The position numbers and the translations under genes were made by a program. A model generated the notes under the pieces. It had not been told where the DNA came from. It saw nothing but the letters and a program-made list of their open reading frames with translations, and made no database searches. A stretch of 64,000 bases of DNA, from the NCBI GenBank assembly GCA_013350335.1, contig CM023538.1, positions 61,679,080 through 61,743,079 on the forward strand, written 5' to 3'. Positions 32,391 through 44,389 of this stretch are shown here, in pieces; position 1 is the first letter of the stretch; each line of letters begins with the position of its first letter. This DNA is from Chimonanthus salicifolius (lineage: Eukaryota > Streptophyta > Magnoliopsida > Laurales > Calycanthaceae).

Positions 32391-32682
32391 AAAAATCGAT
32401 TCATTCAATGAATTCGTTCACCCTTCACGGGTGAACAATAACCCGCGTTACTGTTCACCCGATTCATTCATTCGAAAGAATTGTTTTAAAAGAGGGATTC
32501 GTTCGAACGAATCAAAATTGGATGGGGTTGCTTCCATTCGTTCGAACGAATGGCGAAATGAACTGAGAATTCGTTCGAACGAATGGAAACGCAGGGGCAA
32601 AATGGTAATTAGCCACCCGCACCCGGAAACGGGTGTGTAGAGGCAAAAAATCTGAGTGTGTAAATAGGGACCCAATTTTAAG

Positions 32683-34559
32683 TTATACTCATGTTTCGAA
32701 GTATTCAATTTTGTTATGTATAAAATTTTGTTATTATAACAATATATGAAATTATAAAAACTAATAAAAATTACTTTAATTGAAAGGTGTACGCTTGATA
32801 TGAGATTAACTAGAAATCACTTTAATTAGATCTTTAAATTTTATTGTTGAATGATTTTTTAATCTATAAACTGATTGTTGTATTTAAAAATGCCTCGGGC
32901 TTAAAACTCTACCTTTATTGGAAAAGTTTGTGCTTCACCTTAGAGCTTATAAAAAAAAACATCTTAATTTGATCAATAAAGAGATATTTTTCTAAGCCTC
33001 TAAAATTTCATTATCTTATTTTATATAAAAATTCTACACTTTTATAAATATGCAAGAACGATAAAACAGTCACCTTTCAATTAATTAATTTTAATAATTT
33101 TTATTTCAATTTTTGTAGTCTTTTAAACTGTGGAGTGATATTTATATTTTTTATGAAGAAGATGTTGAGGCCTCTTAGAGGTCTAATTCTCTCAATATTT
33201 ATATCCTTCATGCTCATACACCAAGTAACTCTTTGGTAACCCTTTAGGATGAAGTGGAATCGAACTCAGGAATTATACTTCGGCGGATTCCTATCCATTA
33301 CTAAATACAGGATAAACCACAAATTACCTCAATTAGATCAATTAAGACATGTTTTCTAATCCTCCAAATGATGGTATTAGATGATTATCATCAGTGCTAA
33401 TGAGAGTATTGTTTTGAACTATGAGTATTGAGTACATTTGTTTGTGCAAATTCTCGCCATAAATTTTTCTATAAGAATTAAAATTTCAAATTATTATTTT
33501 TGTTAAAATTTCTAAGAATATTAATTCTCACATGATAAATTTTTAGAAAATTTGTCCAAAATTATTTGTCTAGACACTTATAGAAATGTTTTCCTTAAAT
33601 TCAGATCAAGTCGATTTGATAAAAACCTTACATGACAGGCTTGAGTTGCATTCTTAGTAAATAGCAATTGGAGAATCATTAAGAACTTTTATAAATTATA
33701 ATTACATATATTGGCTTGGTTAGAACCATATGTAAAAAATATGGCCGATTTGTTGTGTATCAGTCGCAATGTACCAAAAAAAGGAAGGCTGATATGTATC
33801 AGTCGCAATGCATCACTATGTTAGTGCCGAGGTTCAAACGGGTGCAAAGGGGTGTCGTACAGGTAACGGACCAGCCTATTGTAATCAATACATATTGATT
33901 CGCTAATACAAACCAAATTTTTTACCCCAGCGTGTAGAACAAATGGACATGCTGGGTTCATCTCATACGTGGCGTGACAGTTAGATATTACTAAATTGTA
34001 GGTGTAGTTTAAAATTATGAATGACTCATGGACACTCATCTTAAAACAGGTAAAATTAGTTAGAAAATATGAGATGAAGAGTGGTGTGTTATCAGTATAC
34101 TGATACTTGATGAGCGGTACACCGAGTAAAGGTAAAATAAGAATTTCATTATATCCCGTGTCTTCTAACAAATTTTGCCCATGTTAGAATGCTGTCCATA
34201 ACTTAGAGGCAATACCGTGTTAGCTAAGAAATGCACCATATGTTCTTGAAGGTTTATTTTTTTATCTTAAAGTTAGGTACACCTAAATTGTAATTAAATA
34301 AGGTTGACAAGATTATACTTGAAAATTTGTTAATTTTCAGATCAAAGATTTTGTTCTTAACGTCGAATCACTAAAACTAAAAAAAATAAATAAGAGTTGC
34401 ATGTGATTAATTGACTTCTGAACTTTCTAATAGCACATAGTCTTTGTTTATTTGTAGCTGTTGTTCGTTTCCCTAATAAAATAGTCTTAGTTAGCAGACT
34501 GGATTCCTTCAATATTGCAAGACTTTGGACTCCAGTATTTTTTTGGGGCCAAGTATTAA
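32683..34559. other. AT-rich intergenic region
   Basis: No gene recognised. At about 33740-33830 a short phrase with GTATCAGTCGCAATG is repeated twice. The region 33900-34190 has MITE-like flavour but I could not establish matching ends. Confidence 0.4.
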
Positions 34560-34577
34560 TAGCAATTATATTAGTTT

Positions 34578-34930
34578 GTTTTTTTGAGAGGTAAAGAATA
34601 AATTCATTAAGAAAGAAAATTGGAAGAAAAGTACAAGGAAAAGATACAAAAGGCCTATGAAGATTAGGCCAAAGAGGAAAAAAAGACAAAACAAAAATTG
34701 AACCACAGCTACGCCAAAAACTATGCTGCAAAAGAAGAACGCCCGAACTCGGCCCATCAACGCCGTTTTTAGCAAAAAAATCTGCCACTCCATTAGTCAT
34801 TTGACTAATATGATTGAAGGAAACCTCCAAGCCCGTAGATAGTCCATTTATCTCCCTAACAACTGTGATTAACCTCTAAAGAGGTCTCCTCGTACCCTTA
34901 GCCCATTTTATATTTGTTTGTTGTACAGCT
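34578..34930 (-). mobile_element. LINE 3' end, 5'-truncated (minus strand)
   Basis: On the minus strand the sequence reads through the end of a LINE RNase H domain (WAKGTRR, VVREINGL, VSFNHISQMTNGVADFFAK) and a 3' tail into a T-run (complement of poly-A) at 34578. TAGCAATTA occurs on both sides (34560-34568 and 34933-34941) and may be the target duplication, although 9 bases separate it from the tail. One in-frame stop shows it is dead. It belongs to the same family as the copy at 60485. Confidence 0.7.
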
Positions 34931-34941
34931 ACTAGCAATTA

Positions 34942-36439
34942 ATGGTGGTAACAGTCACCAAAAATTACTTTAATTTGATATGTCAAGTTATATTTTTTTA
35001 AAAAAATTATTGTTTTTTAAATATTTTTAATATCTTAAGTTTTGTATAGTTTGTAAACAACAATTGTCTAATTTGAATAAAAGTATATTTAATTAGCTCA
35101 TATGTAAAAACTATATCTTTTCAATTAGCTTTATTTATTACTTGAGAGCTATATTTTTTTTTTTGGATTCATATAATCTTTGAGGCATATGTAAAATTTT
35201 TAATTTGTACATACTGTATAAATTTTGAGATACAACGTGAATCAAATTCAATAATAGTTAAATTTAATCATAAAATATAACAATAAAAATAATTTGATAA
35301 ACCTTTTTTTTAATCTGAAAGGTTCGACAGTGAATGTTAAGATGCAGCTCCTTTTTCTCTAATATAAAAACAAATAACTTGACACTCAATTATAATCATA
35401 GCCTTTTGTCATACCTTTGACTATCCGATGCTTCTCAAATTCTTTTATTTGGAATTTAGTCACATGTGACAAGGCTTTGATAAAAAATATATAAATAAAT
35501 AGATAATAAGATCCATTCTTTTGCTGTATCATGTGCCACCTATTAATAAGCTGTCCATCACTTCTATGCACGAAAGAAAAGTCTCATTCATACTTAATCC
35601 ACCGTCAGAGAAATTTTCAGGTTTTTTTTAAAAAATAAAAGGTATTTGCACTGGACTAATTTTCATGATATATATAATTTTTTTAATTCGAACGTGTTGA
35701 ATAAGAAGTAAGGAGATTGACTCTTTTATATTGAAGGAGGCCTAATGTCAGGACTTCTGAAAAATAAAAGTTGAAATTGATCATCTAACTAAACCTTCAT
35801 AAATCAGAAAATTTCAGTTTACATAACTAATGCATTAATTTTTAGAGGGCACTTGGATTCATGAATTTTCTACAGATTTTCCCCTATGAGAATTTCAATT
35901 TGATTCAGCTCCACAGGCATGCAATCATATTAGGGCACATTAGGTCTATGGAATCTCAATCGGACCCATTTGATAAAAGTAATTCTCTGTCACTTGACTA
36001 AATAATATAAATATAATTGATTGGCTTAATTCAATGTAATTAAATAAAATAAATTAATTGTTTTTAATTTATACATTTGTGTTGGAGAATATGCATTAGA
36101 AGTATTTTATGCACTAATACGTGAGATCGAATGCACTACTTCGAGAGTAGAATTGCCATACACTAAGTCAAATCACGAAATGTATGACTTTGAATGAATG
36201 TAGATCTAGATAGGTAAACATTTAAAAACAAAGCTTCAATATACGCTATCACATTAGGGCTTTTTCATAAAAATGTCTAATTGAGTGTAAGAGGCACCCG
36301 ATTGGGTCATCATCAGACTCATTGAGTTCAATATCCACATCATATTTGAGTTTTATTGATTGAAATCCAAAGTTTTACCTGAAATCTGATGTATAGGACC
36401 ATGTCAAAATTCATAGTTTCATAAATAGTAACAAATATT
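34942..36439. other. AT-rich intergenic region upstream of DUF247 copy C
   Basis: No gene seen. The part at about 36090-36240 (GTGAGATCGAATGCACTA) resembles 44130-44230, downstream of copy 2 of the duplicated flank, which suggests a repeating gene-plus-flank unit. Confidence 0.45.
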
Positions 36440-36522
36440 AAAAACATTGACTGATATTATTAGATTTAATTGTAAAAGCACTTTCAAATTTGTCTAGTTG
36501 ACCTTATATGCTGAATCTAAAC

Positions 36523-36531
36523 ATATATAAT
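36523..36531 (+). promoter_or_regulatory. TATA-like box of DUF247 copy C
   Basis: ATATATAAT lies about 125 bp ahead of the ATG and is conserved ahead of copy B. Confidence 0.5.
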
Positions 36532-36656
36532 ACATTAATTTATAAAAATAACATCATCCTCCTCTGTTATAATCATTCTCTCCTCTATAATTGACAGCCA
36601 AAGGCCCCCACTGAATCAAAGCAAGCCTCAGTTCTCTGAACAATTCGTTTCCAGTT

Positions 36657-37997
36657 ATGAACTGTGAAGTCCAAATGGACGTGGGCAATCAAGCAGGCAA
36701 ACGAGATGAAAATCTGCAGATTGTAGTTGCAGACGATTTATCCTGGGCAACTTCAATCAATCAAAGGCGTCTTGCTGATCCAAGAATCATAAAAGTCTCC
36801 GCCGGTAGCGATGAGTGCTCCATCTACAGAGTCCCTGAATGGATACGCCAACACGGGGACCAGGCCTACTCGCCGCAGATCATCTCAATTGGCCCATTTC
36901 ACAGGGGAGAAGAAGGGCTGAAAGCCATGGAGGAGCACAAATGGCGCTACCTCAACGACATTCTCAATAGAAAGGGAGACCGGTTCTTGTATCAGCTCTT
37001 GGAAGTGATGAAGAATTTAGAGAAACCAGCCCGGGCATCTTACTCGGAGGAAATTGAGCTAGACAGCCAGCCTTTCCAAGAGATGCTGCTTCTAGATGGT
37101 TGCTTCATCATTGAATTGTTTCTCAGAAAAGATGGATTAATCTTTTGGGATGATGACCCCATCTTTAAATTGAGAGGGCTAAGTCAATTTATAGCACTAG
37201 ACATGCTCCTGTTGGAGAACCAGATTCCCTTTCCAGTTCTTGAAGGTTTGTTCCCACTGATATATGATTCTAAAGCTTCTCTTAGAGAGATGGCACTCCA
37301 TTTCTTCGATATCTTGCCCCAGCTGCCTGGGCAACGGAATATCGACAACCTCAACAATAATGTTTTGCATCTGCTAGATTTACTGCGATCGAGTTTCATT
37401 CCTCAACACATAAAGGACAGATTGTACGACACAGAGGGTTTATTAGAAATGATCCCAAGTTCATCCCAACTTCAAGAGGCAGGATTGAAGTTCATTCCAG
37501 GGGAGAATAAAACCTTCCTCGACATTGAATATAAAAATGGAGCGATCGAAATCCCCTATGTGACAATTGAAGACAGCACAAGCCCTCTGTTTCTGAACAT
37601 GATGGCGTTTGAACAGTGTTATCAGTCTTACTTCCCTTACATTGCAGTGTACACCACCTTCATGGATTGCCTGATCAACACTGATAAGGATGTTGAGATT
37701 TTGATTGAGAACAATATCATAAAGAATTTTATGGGCAGCAACAAAGGTGTGGCAACCTTCTTCAACCACATTGGGAGAAATATATGCATAAATAATGGAG
37801 AATTCTACCTTCAAAATGCTTGTGTGGAAATCAATCGGCATTGCCGGAGGCGTTGTCCCCGATGGCGAGCAACCTTGATGAAGAATTACTTCCACAGTCC
37901 ATGGGCAATCATATCAGTCATTGCTGCCTTCATCCTCCTCCTCTTAACTCTAACACAGACTTTCTTTGCTTCATTTCCCAAGTTCGCCAATGGTTGA
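36657..37997 (+). CDS. DUF247 (UPF0481) family protein, copy C, intact
   Basis: A single-exon 446-residue frame, the usual length for the family. An N-terminal approximately 45-residue tail is followed by the DUF247 domain (YRVPEWIRQ; SIGPFHRGEEGL; MLLLDGCFIIELF; LDMLLLENQIPF; LLDLLRSSF; MMAFEQCY; FMDCLINTDKDVEIL; NHIGRNICIN) and a C-terminal membrane helix (about 415-437). These proteins are plant-specific, membrane-anchored and of unknown biochemical function; relatives are linked to self-incompatibility in grasses and to other reproductive or stress traits. All family landmarks are present and nothing breaks the frame. The promoter and leader are shared with broken copy B, and the last part with copy A. 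Confidence 0.95.
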   Translation: MNCEVQMDVGNQAGKRDENLQIVVADDLSWATSINQRRLADPRIIKVSAGSDECSIYRVPEWIRQHGDQAYSPQIISIGPFHRGEEGLKAMEEHKWRYLNDILNRKGDRFLYQLLEVMKNLEKPARASYSEEIELDSQPFQEMLLLDGCFIIELFLRKDGLIFWDDDPIFKLRGLSQFIALDMLLLENQIPFPVLEGLFPLIYDSKASLREMALHFFDILPQLPGQRNIDNLNNNVLHLLDLLRSSFIPQHIKDRLYDTEGLLEMIPSSSQLQEAGLKFIPGENKTFLDIEYKNGAIEIPYVTIEDSTSPLFLNMMAFEQCYQSYFPYIAVYTTFMDCLINTDKDVEILIENNIIKNFMGSNKGVATFFNHIGRNICINNGEFYLQNACVEINRHCRRRCPRWRATLMKNYFHSPWAIISVIAAFILLLLTLTQTFFASFPKFANG

Positions 37998-39003
37998 TAA
38001 AACAATCAAGTATGATCAATCTTCCCTCTCCATCAGTAACCATGCCAAACGGAGGATCTAGTTGTTCTGGGTGCTTGAGTTGTTTGACTGTGTATCATGT
38101 ATGTTGTAATTTTCTTTTCATCACTTAGTAATCTATCCTCTTCAAATTTATACTCATGGATACAGAGGCCTGGTCTCTAAGAATCGATTTGATTGAGTTA
38201 TTCTAATAATGATTTAGTGGTATTGATAGGGATAAAGTGCTGGATTTAGGGGTATTGATAGGGAAACTGAGCTTTTTTTTTTTTCCATCAATTTTATGAT
38301 TTAGACATCGAATTTAAGGTTAAAATAGAGGAAAAAGAAAGATAATTTCAATAGATTTATTTAAAAATGAATAAAGTATTGTTTCGTTCCTCATGATATT
38401 CTCATCTCTTTCTTATGAGAGAGTTTTCTTAGAAGGAGGGGGAAGATGGAAAATTTTCAATTTTATTTATTTTTATCACAGAGAGCCCTCATTTTATAGA
38501 AGAAGAAAGAAGAGTCTCATTTTCAATGGACTTCAATTTTCATAAGGATATTCTCCTTATCTCTATAGAAGATGTTTTCCTTAACAAAGCAATTGAGAAA
38601 GAAAAGAAAATATGAACACAAAGATTTATGTGATTCATTTCGAGACATTCACGGGTTACGTCAATCTAATATGTTCAAAGATAAAAAACATAGAAATGAT
38701 GACTCTCGATACAATTATTCATGTCTCTCTCAACTATATATAATACTTTAATTAGAATTTTCATAAAACATCATGTAAAAATTATGAAGTTGTCCATCAA
38801 AATTTTCAAAATTTGACAATACACCTTTGATAATCAAGCACCACATAACCTAACACTACTAAAATGTGTGGATTTTTTAAGCCTCAACGGATCAAAACCC
38901 CTCGAGTGAGGGATGTTTGGAAGTTTAGAATTTAATTAGAACAAAAACCATGGAATTTATAAAATGTTGTGGGTCCAGCCCACAAGAAGAAACAAAAAAG
39001 AAG
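37998..39003. other. 3' flank of DUF247 copy C
   Basis: The first 120 bp match the flank of copy A; the rest is AT-rich and without recognisable genes. Confidence 0.5.
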
Positions 39004-39008
39004 CATAA

Positions 39009-39885
39009 TGTTAGAATATAATTAGATTTATGTGAGAATCAATTTAGATTATTTCTTTAATTAGAGGTTTCCTCTTTTATTTGATCCCTTTCTATATTTG
39101 TATTTATATTTTTCTATATAATAAAGTCTAGAGTCTCTCCTTAATTTATAAAGGACACACCGATTATTTTCACACGACATCAAAGCCGAATATATCAGTC
39201 CTGATACTTTGCTCCCTCTCTCTCAACAAAATTCTTGCACTTGGAACATCCACACTCAAGTCTCTGCTATCAAACATCTCTTGCTTAGCCTCTGTTGTAG
39301 CACTTCCTTGACTACACCCCATCTTTTAAAGCTTCTCACTAACTGGGTTAGGGACAAACCTCCTAATGTCACCTGCAGATATGGTTTTTTCGATTATTTT
39401 ACTTGACTACCTGGCCCAGGTTGTGGGCTCATCTTTTGTTTTGTTTTTTTGATCTCGGCCATTTGACGCATGCCCTACTATGGGCTCCATCTCTTGTAAA
39501 TGTTTGGAAATTTCCCCATTTTGAATGATACTTACCAATACGTTAAAAAATATATATATATAGATCCATTTTTTTACCACCACTCTTCCTTCAACAAACC
39601 TTCATTCACGAGACTCTTCTTCTCCCTTTGCTGGAGGAGACTTCTCGACGGCAGTGGGAGGAACAATGGAAACCATCGTTTTTCTAATTGAAAATAATTG
39701 GTGTGTCTCCCTTGGAAATTAAGGAGAGATTCTATACTTTATTATATAGAAAAAGAGAAATACAAATATAGAAAGAGAATCAAATAAAAGAGGAAACCTC
39801 TAATTAGAGAAATAATCTAAATAAATCTAAATTGTTTTTAACATAAATCTAATTATATCTTAATAAATCTAATTATTTTCTAACA
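39009..39885. mobile_element. Element with LTR-like arms in inverted orientation
   Basis: The element starts TGTTAGAATATAATTAG and ends in the inverse (AATTATTTTCTAACA), and is flanked by a perfect 5-bp duplication CATAA (39004-39008 and 39886-39890). The arms (39009-39171 and 39690-39885) are inverted repeats about 165-195 bp long that look like copia-type LTRs. The left arm is followed by a weak primer-site-like sequence (ACATCAAAGCC), and behind the right arm, reading inward, is a short frame starting MVSIVPPTAVEK. A 5-bp duplication with TG/CA ends indicates integrase, yet LTRs should be direct repeats. The interior holds no pol genes. Confidence 0.75.
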
Positions 39886-39890
39886 CATAA

Positions 39891-40536
39891 GTAAATAACT
39901 AAAGAGGAAACCTAGACAGCTTGGGAAAACAGAGATCTAGCTTAAAGGGAGAGAGGAGAGAGAGTCGAATCCACCATTTCTTCTCTCTGTTTGTCAATTT
40001 TATGCAGAACCGGTCATTGTCGACTGGTTTAGGGTTGTCCCTTGTGTTGCAACAGTTGTCGATGAGTCCGGGACATGTTTGATTTTTAATATTCTTAGAA
40101 AAAGTTAATGAGGTCACATCATGATAATACATAGCAAATTCTTTGTCTTTGATATTATGATGTGCCCTCTTTAAAGCATATTGATATTTATATGGTTCAG
40201 ACGACGAGATTGGAGCAATTTTACCATCTTTGAAATACAATATACTCTCTTCCTTAATCCTCTCTAACTACGTAATGAATCCGTCTAAGATAATAAGCCA
40301 TATGGTGATAGATCTAAGCAATACCCCATGACTGCATGCCTGCATTTGGATGAGGGGTAAATTTTAAAGGAGTTACTCTTAATCAAGAGTTACCCTAGGT
40401 ATTATGATCTATAATAAAAGTTTCATCCCGATTGTATTATATATATACATACACTTTAGTTTTGTTATATTACTTAATATCTTTTATTATATATTTTTTA
40501 ATCACAGTCTTTATAGTGTTAGCTAATGTGTGTAGA
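39891..40536. other. Intergenic region with a TIR-family remnant
   Basis: The text near 40345-40400 (GCATTTGGATGAGGGGTAAA) is a copy of a repeat seen three times at 44924-45945. No gene recognised. Confidence 0.4.
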
Positions 40537-43500
40537 TAGGGAGGTTTGCACATGTTCTAAGAATTAGTCAGATGCTCTAAGAGACCTGAACACCTTAGTC
40601 TTAAATAAAGTACTTTTTAATCGCGGCTACCTTGCAATTCAAGATCTCAACATTCGTTCAAGATAAGTTTGATTTAAAATATTGGAAAAACAAAAACCTC
40701 AACAGCTTAGCACAACTACGTCGAAATTCAGGCTGGATCTATGGTTACCAACTTAGGATGTTTTGGGCTTCTTGGGACTTGGGTTCATGGCTTTCTAGGG
40801 CCTGACTAAGTCCTAAACAGTTTATTTGTTTGACATTGGAATTTTGCAGCAGTTTAACAGCTAAATTTATTCTCCCTAACTTTGAATCGATCTAGGAGAT
40901 GTGGAGCCTTATCCATTAAATATTTTAACTAACATTCTCTTGGGAATCATTTTATTAAGCGGGAAGATATATTTCGTGTTGATTTAGAAATTTAGATCCA
41001 TTTCGATGTTTAAGCCGTCGTAGAGTATGTCTCCAAAGTAAATGGACTTTTTAAGGCACCAAATACCAGGCCAAAATCATGCTGATTGAAGATAGAATGG
41101 GCTGGGCCTGGCCTCTCATCGATCATCTGATGTGTATGGCCATGGGCCTGCTTGCCTTTTGATTGCAGTTTTAGATTCTGGCAGCATACAATTAATCTAC
41201 CTCCACTCCAATTTTGGCCTAGTTGTCGCACCCTAACACAGAAAGTATCAGCCTAGAACTGACCTACTGATCAAGGCCCATTGAGTGAAAAAACAGGAAT
41301 GGAATAAGGATGAAGGAGATTAAAAAACAAACTATCAATGCTCAACAAGTTGTTTCGGATGGATCGGAAAAGTCTAGGAGACAGGAAGGATTTAATCTTA
41401 AAAATCTTAGATAAAATTGGAGAATACCATACACTTAGAGCATTGAGAATATTTGTAAAATTTCATGCTCACAATGTGTGTGATAATATATTTGAGTGAA
41501 TGTTGCCTTATGCACATTCCAATGCATAGTTGGATAAGACTATAGTTTGACCTCTTTATCCCTATGTGTGATGATGTGTACATCACTAGTGAGTACCTAT
41601 GTTGATAATGGTTACGGTGGATCGACCTAACCATGTGTAGAATGAATTTTCATGATTTGAAGAGGAACTTGATAAAGGGTTAGACTAAGTGATATAGGTG
41701 AGTTAAGGTCAATTATCTTAAAACCCAAGGGGGTTAACTTGTGCTACAATGGGGATGAATTAGCATGATTGAGAATTTATGGAATACAATGTAAATGTTA
41801 AGAAAGACTTTTTTGATTTCCCCAACGTAAAAGTAGGACTACTCCCCACTATCACCCAAATGTGAAAATGATGAACTACGATAAGATGTTGGGCAAATGT
41901 TGGTGGGATATACCTTCCCTAATATAACCCTAATGCTAGATGTTGGATCTCTTGAAGGCGGCCTGAGGAGGTTATGATGCCTTGGGAGTCCCAATATGAT
42001 GAGATATATATGTTTATTACTCGAGTAAAGCCTAGAGTGGCTAGAGAATTGTGAAAATTCTTAAGATGGACAGATGATGACTTTGGTACTGAGATGTATG
42101 TCACTTGATTATACTGAGACGTGGTATCGGTGTGTCCCTCATTTGATGATTATATTGAGACGTAGTATGGGTGTGTTTCTCACGTGATGATAATTGAGAT
42201 GAGGCATGGGTGCGTCTTTCATGTGATATTGATGATGATTGAGACGTAATATGGGTATGTCCCTCACGTAATGATAACATTATGGCTCAGTCCGTTGAAA
42301 AAAAAAGGGAAATTGTCTTATCAGTAGATAATTGTATCTCACCTTTGTATAGTTAAAAAGATGAGATAAATATATAGATTCCATGAGTAAGGCCTAGAGT
42401 AGTCGTGAGACCGCGGGAGCCTCGATATGAACATACAGAGACTGTGGTATTAAGATATTTATGTGACTTGGTCACTTGATATTGAGACGTGGTATAAGTA
42501 TGTCCCTCACGTGATTGTAATGTTTGATTTCCTTTCCTAGAGAGGTATTCGGGATAGTAGTATTTTTCTACGGAGACTTGTTCCCGTGTGGTTGCTATTG
42601 CAGGGTGAGTCCCTTACATGTTATATATTGTAAGGTGCATTTACAACTATTCCGCACACTTGTTATGCATGGTTGCGCAAAACTAAATACTATTTTATCC
42701 CATGGGGGTGGTGCTAGCTTTGTTAAATGCGGTCCGACAGCCTTAGAGCTTAAATGAATCACCCATGAAGTGAAGGGATGCAGGGCGAGGTATGTGTATA
42801 CCCAGGGATGATGGTTTCCATGGTGGTGATCGGATGTTGGTCTTATGGTAGAAATATTGGTCCCATGGTAAACGTATTGGTCTTATGTTAGACATGTTGG
42901 TCCCATGGTAAACGTATTGGTTTTATGTTAGACATGTTGGTCCCATGGTAGACGTATTGGTATTATGGTGGACATGTTATTCTTATGTTAGACATGTTGA
43001 TCTCATGGTAGACATATTAGTATTATAGTGGACATGTTGGTCCATATTAGACGTATTGGTCTTATGTTAGACATGTTGGTCCCATGGTAGACACATTGGT
43101 ATTATGATGGACATGTTGTCACATAATAGATGTTTTGGTCTTATGTTAGACATGTTGGTCTCATGGTAGACGTATTGGTATTATGGTGGACATGTTGGTC
43201 CCATAGTAGACGTATTGGTCTTATGGCAGACTTGTTGGTCCTATGATAGACATATTGGTTCTACGAATGTATGAGTTATGCCCATGGATGGATTATACCT
43301 ATGGAGTGATTATATTCATGGATGATTATTACCCATGTATAGATGATACTCACTGATGGAGAGTTACAAGAGATGGATGATGAATCCCAATGATGTTGTT
43401 CCCATAGTAGACATATTGGATTCATACATAGATATTGATTATATGGTAGACATATTGATCCCATGATAGATATAATGGTCCCATGGTAGACGTATTGGTC

Positions 43501-43792
43501 TCATGATGGACGTGACGGTTCTATGGATAGATATTATTTTCCCATGGATGGTTATTCCTATGGAGGGCTTTGTGACCATTGATGAGTATTATATACGGTG
43601 GAGGGCATTGATTCCATAGAGGATTGGACACATATTTAGATTATTGTCCCCGATGAGGGATGTACTTATGTTCGGATATAGGTCATATGGTTGAGGTTTA
43701 TCCCATAGGTGACATTAACTCCATGGTTGACGGTGTTCCCATGGTTGGTATAAACTCGTGATTGGCTAGACCCGTGATAGATGAGATCTATT
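40537..43792. repeat. Duplicated segment, copy 2 (uninterrupted)
   Basis: Homologous to 858-3611 plus 16126-16539. Because neither the gypsy element nor the reversed LTR fragment is present here, it records both empty target sites. It includes the longer minisatellite array (42835-43260). No convincing gene; the conserved short frames around 41010-41230 and 41407-41634 are also open in copy 1 but match nothing known to me. Confidence 0.9.
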
Positions 43793-44085
43793 CTACTGAT
43801 GAGGCCCACGATTGGGTAATTAGAATGTCTTGATGTGACATTATGAATAACACGTAGTTAGTGCTATGAAATAAATGAATTGAGAACTATGAAAGATCTG
43901 ATCTCCATTAGAGTACGTAGGCAGCTGATAATTCAGTTTGATCAAATCAAGGGTCGAACAAGTCTTGGGATCCGTAGGAATCTCGCAACACGTGCATGTG
44001 TCACGTATTTGGAATATAAGTTGTGTATACTTTAAAAAAATATTATTGTTTCTCACGTGTCCGTTGGGTCATGCCGTGACAATTA
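41224..44085 (+). mobile_element. Possible ancient solo LTR
   Basis: The segment starts TGTCGCACCC and ends GGGTCATGCCGTGACA preceded by an A/T-rich block, the style of chromovirus LTR ends such as that at 7094. Its length (2.9 kb) would fit a Tekay-type LTR. No target duplication is evident, so this is tentative. If right, the duplicated flank is largely LTR. Confidence 0.3.
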
Positions 44086-44389
44086 GCACATAAATTTGCG
44101 TTATTGACAGACTCATGCACTAGCATGCATACTCATTTACTAGCACATGAGATTGAATGCACTAGTTGTGATAATGCACAACACTGCATCTTAAGTTAAA
44201 TCATGATACATATGAATAGATGTTGTCATAAAAAACGAAGTATCAAGTGTGCCCTAGCTTATAAAGGATATTTTTATTTTTATTTTAAAAAATCTAACTA
44301 AACATTTGAAACACATTTATCCAAAAAAAAAAAAAAATGCATTGTCACCAAAAATCACATTTTTAAAGTAACTTTATAGAATATATAGG

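Larger units (their letters stand above)
29957..32673. mobile_element. Complete non-autonomous Mutator-like element (2.7 kb)
   Basis: About 94-bp terminal inverted repeats start GGGTCCCCATTTACACAC (left) and GGGTCCCTATTTACACAC (right, inverted), with roughly 11 mismatches. A perfect 9-bp target duplication AATTTTAAG flanks it (29948-29956 and 32674-32682), the hallmark of Mutator transposition. Subterminal arrays of TTCGAA-centred palindromes (30045-30720 and 32461-32585) match the style of the element at 20013. It encodes no transposase and would need one in trans. Inside are a unique GC-richer segment (30720-31180) and a large palindrome (31226-32096). Confidence 0.93.

Noticed and set aside
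37184..37895. Minus-strand frames across DUF247 copy C
   Set aside because: Antisense shadows of a well-supported gene.
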